Assembly (NCBI RefSeq): GCF_021233355.1
Contig: NZ_CP089507.1
Span: 2,915,001-2,979,000 of the forward strand
DNA length: 64,000 bases
Source: Luteimonas fraxinea
GTDB lineage: Bacteria > Pseudomonadota > Gammaproteobacteria > Xanthomonadales > Xanthomonadaceae
Reading direction: 5' to 3'
The translations under genes were made by a program, and so were the position numbers. A model generated the notes under the pieces. The model worked only from the letters and a program-made list of their open reading frames with translations. It had not been told where the DNA came from and searched no databases. Every line of letters starts with the position of its first letter. Positions within the stretch are counted from its first letter, which is position 1. This document shows positions 51,202 through 61,852 of the stretch, one piece after another.

Positions 51202-51933
51202 TCAAGCCCACTCCGGCGAAGGCAACTCCGCCACCGCGCGCCGCATGCTGTCGTTCCAGTGATTGCGGATCGACTGCAGATACGCGTCGCCGTCTTCGAA
51301 GCGCTGCTGGATCTCGACCTTGAAGCTGTCGCGCTTGTAGACCAGCAGATCGATCGGCGGGCCGACCGAGAGGTTGGAGCGGATCGTCGAATCGAACGAC
51401 ACCAGTGCGCACTTGGTCGCGGTGACCAGATCGGTGTGCTTGTTGATCACGCGATCGAGAATCGGCTTGCCGAACTTGATTTCGCCGGTCTGGAAGAACG
51501 GTGTCTCAGCGGCGCTCTCGATGAAGTTGCCTTCCGAGTACACCAGGAACAGCCGCGGCGCTTCGCCGGCGATCTGTCCGCCGACGATGAAGGAGCCGCT
51601 GGGGTCAATGCCGCCGTCGCGGAGATAGGCTTCGTCGCGGCCGCGGATCTCGCGCATCGCATCGCCGACCACCTGCGCCACCTGGAACATCGATTGCGCG
51701 TTGAGGATGCCGATGCGTTCGGGTTCGTGGCGGGCGCGATGCTCGAGCAGATTGAGCACGTTCTGCGTCAGCGAGAGATTGCCCGACGACAGCGTCACCA
51801 CCACGCGTTCGCCTTCCTGGGCGAAGACTCGCATCTTGCCCGCTCGGCGGATGTGGTCCACGCCGGCGTTGGTGCGCGAGTCGGAGGCCAGCACGAGGCC
51901 CTCGTCGAGGTTGAGTCCGATGCAGTAGGTCAT
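51202..51933 (-). CDS. Anbu-type proteasome-related peptidase
   Basis: 243 aa. The N-terminus MTYCIGLNLDEGLVLASDSRTNAG places Thr2 as the N-terminal nucleophile after Met removal, as in Anbu/BPH proteins, the bacterial relatives of HslV and proteasome beta subunits. Further family blocks: VVVTLSSGNLSLTQ, GSFIVGGQI and LVSFDSTIRSNLSVGPPIDL. The gene lies downstream of an alpha-E protein and a circularly permuted ATP-grasp protein, the standard Anbu neighbourhood. The transglutaminase that normally belongs to this set is missing here. Confidence 0.9.
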   Translation of the reverse strand: MTYCIGLNLDEGLVLASDSRTNAGVDHIRRAGKMRVFAQEGERVVVTLSSGNLSLTQNVLNLLEHRARHEPERIGILNAQSMFQVAQVVGDAMREIRGRDEAYLRDGGIDPSGSFIVGGQIAGEAPRLFLVYSEGNFIESAAETPFFQTGEIKFGKPILDRVINKHTDLVTATKCALVSFDSTIRSNLSVGPPIDLLVYKRDSFKVEIQQRFEDGDAYLQSIRNHWNDSMRRAVAELPSPEWA

Positions 51934-51997
51934 GTCATGTCGCGGTACAGCGCAATTGCAGGCGCCATTGTGCCCCGCGATGACGGGCAGTGACAGC

Positions 51998-53005
51998 TCA
52001 GGACGTGCGCTGCCATTGCGATTGGCGCATGACCGGCGGTGCGACGGGCGCCGCGCCGGTGGTCATGAACTGCCGGTGGATCTCGTCGCCGAGCTTCGAC
52101 AGCCGCGACATCGTGTCCTGCAGCCACGGTTCCAGACCGCCGGCGATGATCTCGTCGATGTGCGCGTAGCGCGCCTGCGCGGCCAGTGCGCCGGCCTGCC
52201 GCGCGACTTCCAGCGATTCGCCGCCCGACAGTTGCTGGAGAATCTGGTGGATCGCGCCGACGCAGGTCTGCAGCGAGCGCGGGTTATCGTCGTTGAGCAG
52301 CATCAGCGCGGCGACGCCGGCCGGGCTGACCGATTCGCGATACAGGCGGCGGTAGGTTTCGAATGCCGACAACGCCTGCAACAGTGCACTCCACTGGAAG
52401 TACTGCGTGGCATCGCGCGCTTCGCCGGTCTCGGGCAGTTCCTCGTCGCTGCTGATCATGTCCAGCAGCCGGATCGACCAGTCGGCGCGTTCGATGAAGG
52501 CGCCCATCTGCAGAAACTGGTAACCCTCGCCGCGGCCGAGCGTGCCGATGGTGATGCCGCGGAACGCGGCCGAGCGGGTCTTGACCCATTCCAGCGCGCC
52601 GCTCAAGCCATCCTGGCGCAGGCGCGCGCTGTCGAAGCGGCGGATCTCCAGCCACGAACTGTTGAGGTCTTCGTACATTTCCGCGGTGATCGCGACGCGC
52701 TGCGCACGTGCGTTCTCGCGCGCGGCGCGCAGGCAGCTGTAGATCGAGCCGGGATTGTCGGGCGACAGCAAGAGATGCTGCACGACGCTTTCTGCATCGA
52801 TGCGGCCGTGCGTCTGCTGGAATTCCTGGGCCGAGCCCAGCGAATCGAGCGCGCGACGCCACGGTGCGGCCTGTGCCTTGCCGCGGTCCAGACGCTCGGG
52901 CAGCAGCGCGATGCGCTGCGCCATGTCGAGCAGGCGTGCGGTGTTCTCGGCGCGCTCCATGTTGCGGGCCACCCAGTAGAGATCGTTCGCGGTGCGGCAG
53001 AGCAT
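51998..53005 (-). CDS. Alpha-E domain protein
   Basis: 335 aa. All helical; starts MLCRTANDLYWVARNMERAENTARLLD, the alpha-E family signature, with repeated QFL/FIERADWSIRLLD-type helices. Family members are found next to ATP-grasp, transglutaminase and Anbu genes, and are linked to a peptide-ligation or tagging pathway that is still poorly known. It lies 64 bp before anbu and 92 bp after the ATP-grasp gene. Confidence 0.92.
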   Translation of the reverse strand: MLCRTANDLYWVARNMERAENTARLLDMAQRIALLPERLDRGKAQAAPWRRALDSLGSAQEFQQTHGRIDAESVVQHLLLSPDNPGSIYSCLRAARENARAQRVAITAEMYEDLNSSWLEIRRFDSARLRQDGLSGALEWVKTRSAAFRGITIGTLGRGEGYQFLQMGAFIERADWSIRLLDMISSDEELPETGEARDATQYFQWSALLQALSAFETYRRLYRESVSPAGVAALMLLNDDNPRSLQTCVGAIHQILQQLSGGESLEVARQAGALAAQARYAHIDEIIAGGLEPWLQDTMSRLSKLGDEIHRQFMTTGAAPVAPPVMRQSQWQRTS

Positions 53006-53097
53006 GGGTCAGCGCCTGTTCGGATGGCCGGCACGCAACGCGCCGATGGACGTGTGTGTGCGGGCGCGGGCGTCGAGGCGATCGGACATCGCGCGGC

Positions 53098-54510
53098 TCA
53101 TGCCTCCATCACCCAGGTGTCCTTGGTGCCGCCGCCCTGCGACGAGTTCACCACCAGCGAGCCCTCACGCAACGCGACGCGCGTCAGGCCACCGGGCACC
53201 ACGTGGATGCGGCGTCCGCTCAGGATGTAGGGGCGCAGATCGATGTGGCGCGGCGCGAGGCCGCTCTCGACGTAGGTCGGGCAGGTCGACAGCGACAGCG
53301 TCGGCTGGGCGATGTAGTTGCCCGGATCGGCAAGGATGCGCGCGCGGAATTCTTCGATCTCCGCCTTCGTCGACGCGGGCCCGACCAGCATGCCGTAGCC
53401 GCCGGCGCCATGGACTTCCTTGACCACGAGTTCGGGCAGATGCTCGAGCGTGTACTTGAGATCGTCCTTGTTGCGCAGTTGCCAGGTCGGCACGTTGTGC
53501 AGGATCGGCTCTTCGCTGAGGTAGTAGCGGATCATCTCCGGCACATACGGATACACCGACTTGTCGTCGCCGACGCCGGTACCCGGCGCATTCGCCAGCG
53601 TGACGTTGCCGGCGCGGTAGGCGCCGAACAGGCCGGGCACGCCGAGCATCGATTCGGGTCTGAAGACGGTCGGGTCGAGGTAGTCGTCGTTGATGCGGCG
53701 GTAGATCACGTGCACGCGCTGGGCGCCGCGCGTGGTCTGCGCGTAGACCATGTCGCCCTGCACGAACAGATCCGCGCCTTCGACCAGTTCCACGCCCATC
53801 TGCTGGGCGAGGAACGCGTGTTCGAAATAGGCGGAGTTCGCCGCACCCGGGGTCAATACCGCCACCACCGGATTGTCCACGTTCGCAGGCGCGCACTGGC
53901 GCAGCACCTCGAACAGGGCATCGGGATACCGCTCGACCGGCGCGATTTGCTGGCGCGCAAACAACTCGGGCGTGAGCCGCGCCATCATCCGGCGGTTCTC
54001 CAGCATGTAGGACACGCCGGACGCCACTCGCAGGTTGTCTTCGAGCACGTAGTACTCGCCGTCGCCGGCGCGCACCAGGTCGATGCCCGAGACATGGGAA
54101 TACGTGTTGCAGGCGACCTTGAGGCCCTGCATTTCCTTGCGGTACTCGCTGTTGTCGAGCACCAGCTCGGTCGGAATACGGCCGTCACGCAGGATGCGCT
54201 GGTCGCCGTAGATGTCGCCCAGGAACAGGTTCAGCGCATGCACGCGCTGGCGCAGGCCGGCCTCGAGCATCTTCCATTCGTGTGCCGGCAGGACGCGCGG
54301 CACGATGTCGAAGGGAATCAGGCGTTCGTTGCCCGACTCTTCGCCATAGACGGAGAACGTGATGCCGACACGGTGGAAGGAGATCTCCGCCTCGCGCCGC
54401 TTGTGCGCCACCTGTTCGTCAGGCGTGGCCTGCAGCCAGTCGTCGAAGCCGCGATAGTGCGGGCGGACATGCCCGTCGGCATCGTGCATCTCGTCAAAGC
54501 TGGGCGGCAT
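53098..54510 (-). CDS. Circularly permuted ATP-grasp type 2 protein
   Basis: 470 aa from the ATG at 54510. Blocks of the family: RPHYRGFDDWL, FHRVGITFSVYG, ERLIPFDIVPRVLPAHEW, LFLGDIYGDQRI, VLEDNLRVASGVSYMLENR, LTPGAANSAYFEHAFLA and the closing RVALREGSLVVNSSQGGGTKDTWV. Thought to be a peptide ligase that works with the alpha-E protein. First gene of the Anbu cluster. Confidence 0.93.
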   Translation of the reverse strand: MPPSFDEMHDADGHVRPHYRGFDDWLQATPDEQVAHKRREAEISFHRVGITFSVYGEESGNERLIPFDIVPRVLPAHEWKMLEAGLRQRVHALNLFLGDIYGDQRILRDGRIPTELVLDNSEYRKEMQGLKVACNTYSHVSGIDLVRAGDGEYYVLEDNLRVASGVSYMLENRRMMARLTPELFARQQIAPVERYPDALFEVLRQCAPANVDNPVVAVLTPGAANSAYFEHAFLAQQMGVELVEGADLFVQGDMVYAQTTRGAQRVHVIYRRINDDYLDPTVFRPESMLGVPGLFGAYRAGNVTLANAPGTGVGDDKSVYPYVPEMIRYYLSEEPILHNVPTWQLRNKDDLKYTLEHLPELVVKEVHGAGGYGMLVGPASTKAEIEEFRARILADPGNYIAQPTLSLSTCPTYVESGLAPRHIDLRPYILSGRRIHVVPGGLTRVALREGSLVVNSSQGGGTKDTWVMEA

Positions 54511-54621
54511 CGGGTGACAGGCTCCGTGGGCAGCGCGCGGGCGGATCTGTGCTGCACTGCACAGATAGCATGCGAACTCCGCGATGCACAACGGGTGACG
54601 GCACCGGAACGCCCCACGAAA

Positions 54622-54645
54622 AACGGGCCGCATGTGCGGCCCGTT
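54622..54645 (-). terminator. Rho-independent terminator of metK
   Basis: AACGGGCCGCA-TG-TGCGGCCCGTT, followed on the minus strand by a T-run (GTTTTTCG). It lies 44 bp past the metK stop codon. Confidence 0.85.
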
Positions 54646-54688
54646 CCCGGAAGTGATGCCGTCGCGGCAGACGCCGCAGCCGGATTGC

Positions 54689-55900
<1,212 letters not shown>

Positions 55901-56105
55901 CAGGCCTATATCCCTATATTCGGATGAAAAGATGGGACGAAATGATACAGCGACCGCCCCGGAAATGCATTCTGCCCTGCAGAAGATTGCGCTGCGGTTA
56001 AGCGCGCCGCCGGCGTCCCGACTGTCACAGGCCTGAAAGCGCGCTGCAACGCGCGCGACGCGGCGCAGGCACAGGCTGCGCGCATCCCGTCCGCACTGGT
56101 TTCCC

Positions 56106-57800
56106 ATGCTCCGGATCGAGGATCGTCTCCGGCAACGCTGGCCCGACTGGTTCCGCGGTCGCCGCGCCCGCATCACGCAGCCGCTGCTGCGTGGCATCGG
56201 CCACTGGTCGCGCTTCGACGACATCGACGCGTTTCTCGCCGGCAGCGCCCATCTCTCCGGATTCGACTTCGTCGCCGCCTGCGGCGAGCACCTGGGCCTG
56301 CGCTTCGAGGTGAGCGACGCCGACGTCGCTCGCATCCCGGCGCGCGGCCGGTTGCTGGTGGTTGCCAACCATCCCTCCGGCGCACTCGATGCGCTGGCGC
56401 TGCTGGCCTGCATCGGCCGGGTGCGACGCGACGTGCGCATCGTCGCCAACGATCTGCTGTCGACGGTCCAGCCGCTGGCGCCGCTCATGCTGGGCGTGCG
56501 GATTCTTGGCGGCCGTCCGACTGAAGCCAGCATCGCCGCAGTGGAGGCTGCCTTGCGCGAAGACGCCTGCGTGGTGATCTTCCCGGCCGGTGAAGTCTCG
56601 CGGCTCGGCCCGGGTGGGGTACGCGATTCGCGCTGGCGTCGCGGCGTGCTGCGCTTCGTCCGTACTACTGGCGCGCCGGTGTTGCCGGTCCGTATCGAGG
56701 CGCGTAATTCGCCGCTGTTCTATGGCGTCTCCGCGCTGTATCGGCCTGCGGGCACGGCGCTGCTGGCGCGCGAAATGTACGCGCGGCGCGCGCGGCCGTT
56801 GCGCCTGCGCATCGGCACGCCGCTGGCCCTGCCTGCCGATGAAGATGGCGACGCGGTATTGCGTTCGCTGCGCCGTCAGCTCTATGCGATCGGCACCCGC
56901 CGCGAGGCCTGCGCCGACGGCCAGGCGCCGCTGGCGCGTCCGGAATCGCCGGCACGTCTGCGCGCGGCGGTCGCAGTGACGGAATGTCTGTGCGAACTCG
57001 GCGCCGGTCAGCAGGTGCGGTTGTTGCGCGGCGATCTGCGCAACCCGCTGCTGCGCGAGATCGGCCGCCTGCGTGAGCTGACGTTCCGCCGCGTCGGGGA
57101 GGGCACCGGACGCGCCTGCGATCTCGACGCCTTCGATGCGCACTACGACCACATCGTGCTGTGGGACGACAGCACGGCGCGCGTGGTCGGTGCGTACCGC
57201 GTGGCCTGCGGCGCGGACGTCCTCGCGCGGCGCGGGCTCGAAGGTCTCTACTCGGCATCGCTGTTCCGCTACGCCGAAGATGCGCTGCCGCGCCTGCGGG
57301 CCGGTATGGAACTGGGCCGCAGTTTCGTGGTGCCCGAGTGCTGGGGCGGGCGCGGGCTCGATGCGCTCTGGCAGGGCATCGGCGTGTATCTGCAACGTCA
57401 TCCGCAGGTGCGCTGGCTGTACGGACCGGCGTCGATCAGCGCGGCGCTGCCGCGTGACGCGCGCGAGCAACTCGTCGCCTATTTCCAGCGCTATCACGCC
57501 GGCGATGGACTCGCGGTCGCGCGTCGGCCATTCGCATTCGCAGGCGACGCGCCGTCGTTCGGCGATCTCGACGCCGCATCCGCGCTGACGCGACTGAAGG
57601 CCGGACTCGCTGCGTTCGGTGCCGGCGTGCCCACGCTGTACCGCCAGTACGTCGAGCTGTGCGAGCCGGGCGGCGCGCGCTTTCTCGCATTCGGCGTCGA
57701 TCCCGACTTCTGCAATTCCGTCGACGGCCTCGTCGAACTGGACCTGCACCGCCTGCGTCCGCACAAGCGGCGCCGCTACCTGGGGAAGACCGACGCATGA
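56106..57800 (+). CDS. Two-domain acyltransferase (PlsC-like plus GNAT-like)
   Basis: 564 aa. The N-terminal half is a lysophospholipid-acyltransferase domain with motif [13 protein letters not shown] (His and Asp of the acyltransferase site) and a second block FPAGEVSR. The C-terminal ~270 residues match the acyl-ACP-dependent N-acyltransferase family ([36 protein letters not shown]). The same combination forms bifunctional ornithine-lipid synthases of the OlsF kind, which is the closest known role. The stop codon overlaps the start of the LpxH-like gene (ATGA). Confidence 0.85.
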   Translation: MLRIEDRLRQRWPDWFRGRRARITQPLLRGIGHWSRFDDIDAFLAGSAHLSGFDFVAACGEHLGLRFEVSDADVARIPARGRLLVVANHPSGALDALALLACIGRVRRDVRIVANDLLSTVQPLAPLMLGVRILGGRPTEASIAAVEAALREDACVVIFPAGEVSRLGPGGVRDSRWRRGVLRFVRTTGAPVLPVRIEARNSPLFYGVSALYRPAGTALLAREMYARRARPLRLRIGTPLALPADEDGDAVLRSLRRQLYAIGTRREACADGQAPLARPESPARLRAAVAVTECLCELGAGQQVRLLRGDLRNPLLREIGRLRELTFRRVGEGTGRACDLDAFDAHYDHIVLWDDSTARVVGAYRVACGADVLARRGLEGLYSASLFRYAEDALPRLRAGMELGRSFVVPECWGGRGLDALWQGIGVYLQRHPQVRWLYGPASISAALPRDAREQLVAYFQRYHAGDGLAVARRPFAFAGDAPSFGDLDAASALTRLKAGLAAFGAGVPTLYRQYVELCEPGGARFLAFGVDPDFCNSVDGLVELDLHRLRPHKRRRYLGKTDA

Positions 57801-58627
57801 GCCTGCCGACCCGACTGCCACCACCGCGCCCGCATCACCGCGCGGTGTTCGTCTCCGATGTGCATCTCGGCGCCAAGCACTGCCATGCGGCGGAACTGGC
57901 CACGTTTCTCGATGGCCTGCGCTGTGACCGGCTGTATCTGGTCGGCGACATCGTCGATCTGTGGTGGATGGCGCAGCGCCGCGCGCGCTGGGGTGCACCG
58001 CAGATCCGCGTGGTCGAAGCGCTGCATGCACTGCGCCGCGCCGGTACCAAGATCGTCTACGTGCCCGGCAACCACGACCGCGCGCTGCGGCGTGTCTGCG
58101 GCCTCGCGCTGCCTGCCATGCAGGTGCGCCGGCGCACCGTGCACGAAACCGCCGATGGCCGCCGCCTGCTGGTCACGCACGGTGACGACTACGACGCGAT
58201 CACCCACTTCGGCGGCCTGCAGGAACGGTTCGGTGACTGGCTCTACTACCGCATCCTCACCGGCAACCAGTGGCTCAACCGCGCGCGCCGGCAGCTGGGC
58301 ATGCGCTACTGGTCGCTGTCTGAATTCCTCAAGCAACGCAGCGGCGCGGCCGAGCGCTACATCGAACGCTTCGTGCAGGCCGGTCTCGACGACGCGCGCC
58401 GGCGTGGCCTCGACGGCATCGTCTGCGGCCACATCCATCGCGCGTCTCTGGTCGAGCGCGATGGTCTGGTCTACGCCAACGACGGCGACTGGGTCGAAAG
58501 TCTGACCGCACTGGCCGAAGCGCAGGACGGCAGCCTGCGCCTGCTGTCGCACCAGGGCGAGGTGCTCGCGGCCCTGCCTGCGCGGGACGCGAAAGTGCCG
58601 GCGGCACTCGTGCCGCGCGCAGCCTGA
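57797..58627 (+). CDS. UDP-2,3-diacylglucosamine diphosphatase-like metallophosphatase
   Basis: 276 aa; its ATG overlaps the stop of the acyltransferase gene, so translation is coupled. Calcineurin-like metal motifs in order: SDVHLG, GDIVDLWW, PGNHD, THGDDYD, CGHIHR. The overall form is the LpxH2-like branch common in Xanthomonadaceae and Burkholderia. It may cut a pyrophosphate bond in lipid A or phospholipid metabolism; pairing with a lipid acyltransferase supports a membrane-lipid role. Confidence 0.88.
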   Translation: MSLPTRLPPPRPHHRAVFVSDVHLGAKHCHAAELATFLDGLRCDRLYLVGDIVDLWWMAQRRARWGAPQIRVVEALHALRRAGTKIVYVPGNHDRALRRVCGLALPAMQVRRRTVHETADGRRLLVTHGDDYDAITHFGGLQERFGDWLYYRILTGNQWLNRARRQLGMRYWSLSEFLKQRSGAAERYIERFVQAGLDDARRRGLDGIVCGHIHRASLVERDGLVYANDGDWVESLTALAEAQDGSLRLLSHQGEVLAALPARDAKVPAALVPRAA

Positions 58628-58665
58628 GGCATCGCCGTCGCGTGGCCGACTGCTAGCATCGGCGG

Positions 58666-59715
58666 ATGGATTCCCTGACCCAGATCGTGCTCGGCGCATC
58701 GGTCGCCGCTGCCATCGTGCCTGCCGCCCATCGTCGTGCCGCGCTCGCGGCCGGCGCCGTGCTCGGCACCCTGCCGGACCTCGACGGCTTTCCGATCGCG
58801 CTGATGACCGACGACCCGGTGCTGCGGATGACCCTGCATCGTGGGCTCACACATTCCCTGCTGGTGCTGCCGCTGATCGCCGCTGCCATCTGGTGGCTGT
58901 TCAAGCGCTTCGGCAAGGGTCGCGTGGCCGCATCGCCGGTGCGCTGGTTCTGGGCGATCGCGCTGGCGCTGATCACGCATCCGCTGCTCGATGCGTTCAC
59001 CGTCTACGGCACGCAGCTGTGGTGGCCGCTCACGCCACCGCCGGCGATGTGGTCCAGCGTTTTCATCATCGATCCGCTGTACACGGTGTGGCTGCTGATC
59101 GGCGTGCTCGTCGCCGCGTTCGCCGGTCCGCGTCTGATCGCCGGTCGCCTGATCACGGTCGGGCTCGTATTGAGCACGGCGTATCTGGGCTGGTCGCTGG
59201 TGGCCAAGACCCTGGTCGATCGCGAGGCGGATCGCGCGCTGGTCGCGATGGGCCTCGGCGATGCACCGCGGTTTTCGGTGCCGATGCCGGCCAACACGGT
59301 GTTGTGGCGCGTCGTCGCGATGACCGACGACGGGTATGTAGAAGGTTTCCGCTCGCTGGTGGCCGATCGTGGCCCGATGCAGTTCACCGCGTATCCCTCC
59401 GATGTCGCCGCACTGCGCGAGAACGCGGGCCTGCCTGCTGTGCAACGTCTCGCGTGGTTCAACCACGGCTTCATGGGCGCAACGGTCGTCGACGGCACCC
59501 TGCAGCTCAGCGATTTGCGCATGGGCAACGAGCCTGACTATTTCTTCCGCTTCGATGTGGCGCAGCGCACCGGTGACGGCTGGACCTCGATCCCGCCGAC
59601 GCAGGCGCCGATGGCACGCGACATCGCGTCGACGTGGAACGCCACCTGGGCGCGCATCTGGCGTGAGCCGGCATCGCCTGGCCTCGATATCGGCGAAGCG
59701 GTCGGGACCCATTGA
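58666..59715 (+). CDS. Membrane-bound DUF457/YdjM-like metal-dependent hydrolase
   Basis: 349 aa. Motifs of the family are present: MDSLTQIVLGASVAAAI start, a LGTLPDLDG acidic site, LHRGLTHSLLVLPL and ITHPLLDAFTVYGTQLWWP, with metal-binding His and Asp residues on membrane helices. Five to six TM segments occupy residues ~1-185, followed by a soluble C-terminal domain of 160 residues that is longer than in E. coli YdjM. The substrate is unknown; phospholipase-like activity has been suggested for the family. Confidence 0.85.
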   Translation: MDSLTQIVLGASVAAAIVPAAHRRAALAAGAVLGTLPDLDGFPIALMTDDPVLRMTLHRGLTHSLLVLPLIAAAIWWLFKRFGKGRVAASPVRWFWAIALALITHPLLDAFTVYGTQLWWPLTPPPAMWSSVFIIDPLYTVWLLIGVLVAAFAGPRLIAGRLITVGLVLSTAYLGWSLVAKTLVDREADRALVAMGLGDAPRFSVPMPANTVLWRVVAMTDDGYVEGFRSLVADRGPMQFTAYPSDVAALRENAGLPAVQRLAWFNHGFMGATVVDGTLQLSDLRMGNEPDYFFRFDVAQRTGDGWTSIPPTQAPMARDIASTWNATWARIWREPASPGLDIGEAVGTH

Positions 59716-59720
59716 CGCTT

Positions 59721-59828
59721 CGTAGGATGGGTTGAGCGCAGCGAAACCCATCGATCGGCGCCTCAGCGCTGCGGAGTATTCCGGCGCAACTGCGGGGATG
59801 GGTTTCGCTGCGCTCAACCCATCCTACG
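59721..59828. repeat. Perfect 32-bp inverted repeat element
   Basis: CGTAGGATGGGTTGAGCGCA then GCGAAACCCATC (59721-59752) is exactly inverted at 59797-59828, around a 44-bp loop. This GTAGGATGGGTTGAGCG/GAAACCCATC motif is a known style of dispersed intergenic repeat in gammaproteobacteria. It lies between convergent genes, where it can also act as a bidirectional terminator. Confidence 0.9.
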
Positions 59829-59839
59829 GACGGTCGCGG

Positions 59840-60835
59840 TCAGGCCGCGAGCGTCGGCCGGAGGTCACCGGCGACCAGCGCATCGAAATAATCGCAGGTC
59901 AGCGCGAGTTGCGCGTCCGCGCTTTCGGCGCGATTGACCACGCTGCGGAACGCCGCGTTCTCGGGCCGATCCTTGGCATACCAGCCCAGATGCTTGCGCG
60001 CGATGCGCACGCCGGAGGTCTCGCCGTAGAACGCGTGCAGCGCTTCGAGATGGCCGAGCAGGATGTCGCGGATCTCGGTCAGCGTCGGTGGCGCCAGATG
60101 CGTGCCGGTAGCGAGAAAATGCGCGATCTCGCGGAAGATCCACGGCCGGCCCTGCGCGGCGCGGCCGACCATCACCGCGTCGACGCCGGTGTGTCGCAGC
60201 ACCGCCAGCGCCTTCTCCGGCGAATCGATGTCGCCGTTGGCGAGCACCGGAATCGACAGCGCGGCCTTGATCGCGGCGATCGTGTCGTACTCGGCGGTGC
60301 CGGTGTAGTGCTGGTCGCGGGTGCGGCCGTGCACCGCGAGCGCGGCGATGCCGGCGTCCTGCGCGATGCGCGCGATGGTCGGGGCGTTGCGATGCTCGGC
60401 GCACCAGCCGGTGCGGATCTTCAGCGTCACCGGCACGTCGACCGCGCGCACCACGGCGTCGAGGATGCGCGCGACCAGCGCCTCGTCCTGCATCAGCGCC
60501 GAACCGGCCCAGGCGTTGCAGACCTTCTTCGCGGGGCAGCCCATGTTGATGTCGATGATCTGCGCGCCATGGTCGACGTTGTAGCGCGCCGCATCCGCCA
60601 GCATCGCCGGCTCGGTGCCGGCGATCTGCACGCCGACCGGCGCGGGTTCGCCGTCGTGATCCATACGCCGCAGCGACTTTTCGGTCTGCCAGAAGCGCGG
60701 ATCGCTGATCGTCATCTCCGACATCGCCAGGCCCGCGCCCAGCCGCTTGCACAGCTGGCGGAACGGCTTGTCCGTGACCCCGGCCATCGGGGCCAGGACC
60801 ACGTTCGGTTCGATGCGGTAGGGGCCGATCTGCAT
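59840..60835 (-). CDS. dusB: tRNA-dihydrouridine synthase B
   Basis: 331 aa from the ATG at 60835. FMN-binding TIM barrel: PNVVLAPMAGVTDKPFRQLC start, IDINMGCPAKKVCN with the catalytic Cys, TLKIRTGW, AVHGRTRDQHYTG, PVLANGDI and MVGRAAQGRPW. Reduces specific uridines in the tRNA D-loop. In many gammaproteobacteria fis follows dusB; here a repeat and a convergent gene follow instead. Confidence 0.95.
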   Translation of the reverse strand: MQIGPYRIEPNVVLAPMAGVTDKPFRQLCKRLGAGLAMSEMTISDPRFWQTEKSLRRMDHDGEPAPVGVQIAGTEPAMLADAARYNVDHGAQIIDINMGCPAKKVCNAWAGSALMQDEALVARILDAVVRAVDVPVTLKIRTGWCAEHRNAPTIARIAQDAGIAALAVHGRTRDQHYTGTAEYDTIAAIKAALSIPVLANGDIDSPEKALAVLRHTGVDAVMVGRAAQGRPWIFREIAHFLATGTHLAPPTLTEIRDILLGHLEALHAFYGETSGVRIARKHLGWYAKDRPENAAFRSVVNRAESADAQLALTCDYFDALVAGDLRPTLAA

Positions 60836-60888
60836 GCCGCTATTGTCGCGTATCGGCGGAGCGCGGCGCTCGCGGCCGCACGGGGTGT

Positions 60889-61839
60889 TCAGCCGCCGAC
60901 GGCGAGCCGCGGCATCGCGAGTGCAGCGCCGACGTGTTCGGTCGACAGACCGGCGTAGCGGTTGGCGAAGCGCACGTGTTCGGCGAACGGATGCGCGTGC
61001 GCGGCTGCATAAGCCGCAGCAAGGGCGCCATTGAATGCATCGCCGGCGCCGGTGGTGTCGACGGGCTCCACCTTGCCGGCGGCCACGCGATAGAACGGTA
61101 CGTCGTCGCCGCGCAGCAGGTCTTCGCGGTGCGAGACGAATGCGCCGGCGGCGCCGAGCGTGATCACCACGGTGCCGCGCGGCAGCAGGGTTCGACACAG
61201 GCGATGCAGCTGCGCATCGGGCGTGCCGGCGATCGCGTCGCTGTCGATGCGGTGGCTGGTATGGCGTTCCAGCAGCGCGGCGAACTCGGTTTCGTTCGGC
61301 GTGAGGATGTCGGCTGCGGCCAGCAGTTCGCGCAGGCACTGCGCGTTTGCCGGCGCCGGGTTGAGCATGGTGATCGTGCCGGCCGCGCGCGCCAGGCGCA
61401 TCGCTTCGAGCACGCTGTCGAGCGGTGATTCGAGCTGCGACAGCAGCACGCGCGCACCGGCGAGCGCAGCAGCCTGGCGGCCCAGCCACGCGACGCTGAG
61501 ATCGGCATTCGCGCCAGCGCCGATGACGATGGTGTTGTGACCGGCCTCGTCGACGTAGATGCCGGCGGTGCCGGTGGGCTGGCTGCTGTCGTGCACGCGC
61601 AGGTCGATGCCGTCGGCTTCGGCGAGTGCGCGCGCCTGGCGGCCGCCATCGTCATTGCCCAGCGCGCACAGGAAGCCCGTGGCGGCGCCCGCGCGCGCGG
61701 CCGCGATGGCCTGGTTGAAACCCTTGCCGCCCGGACCGGTGTGGTAACGACCGCTCAGGGTCTCGCCCAGGCGCGGCAGCGTGGCGCAGTTCCAGACATG
61801 GTCGACATTGAACGACCCGACGACGACGACATGACTCAC
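60889..61839 (-). CDS. rbsK: Ribokinase
   Basis: 316 aa of the PfkB family. N-terminal sugar-binding loop GPGGKGFNQAIAAARAG, ADILTPNETEFAALL, VVITLGAAGAFV, and the catalytic DTTGAGDAFNGALAAAYA with its Asp base. Phosphorylates D-ribose from nucleoside breakdown. It lies 13 bp downstream of the nucleoside transporter gene on the same strand, a salvage operon: nucleosides in, ribose phosphorylated. Confidence 0.93.
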   Translation of the reverse strand: MSHVVVVGSFNVDHVWNCATLPRLGETLSGRYHTGPGGKGFNQAIAAARAGAATGFLCALGNDDGGRQARALAEADGIDLRVHDSSQPTGTAGIYVDEAGHNTIVIGAGANADLSVAWLGRQAAALAGARVLLSQLESPLDSVLEAMRLARAAGTITMLNPAPANAQCLRELLAAADILTPNETEFAALLERHTSHRIDSDAIAGTPDAQLHRLCRTLLPRGTVVITLGAAGAFVSHREDLLRGDDVPFYRVAAGKVEPVDTTGAGDAFNGALAAAYAAAHAHPFAEHVRFANRYAGLSTEHVGAALAMPRLAVGG

Positions 61840-61852
61840 GCGAATAGTCCGA

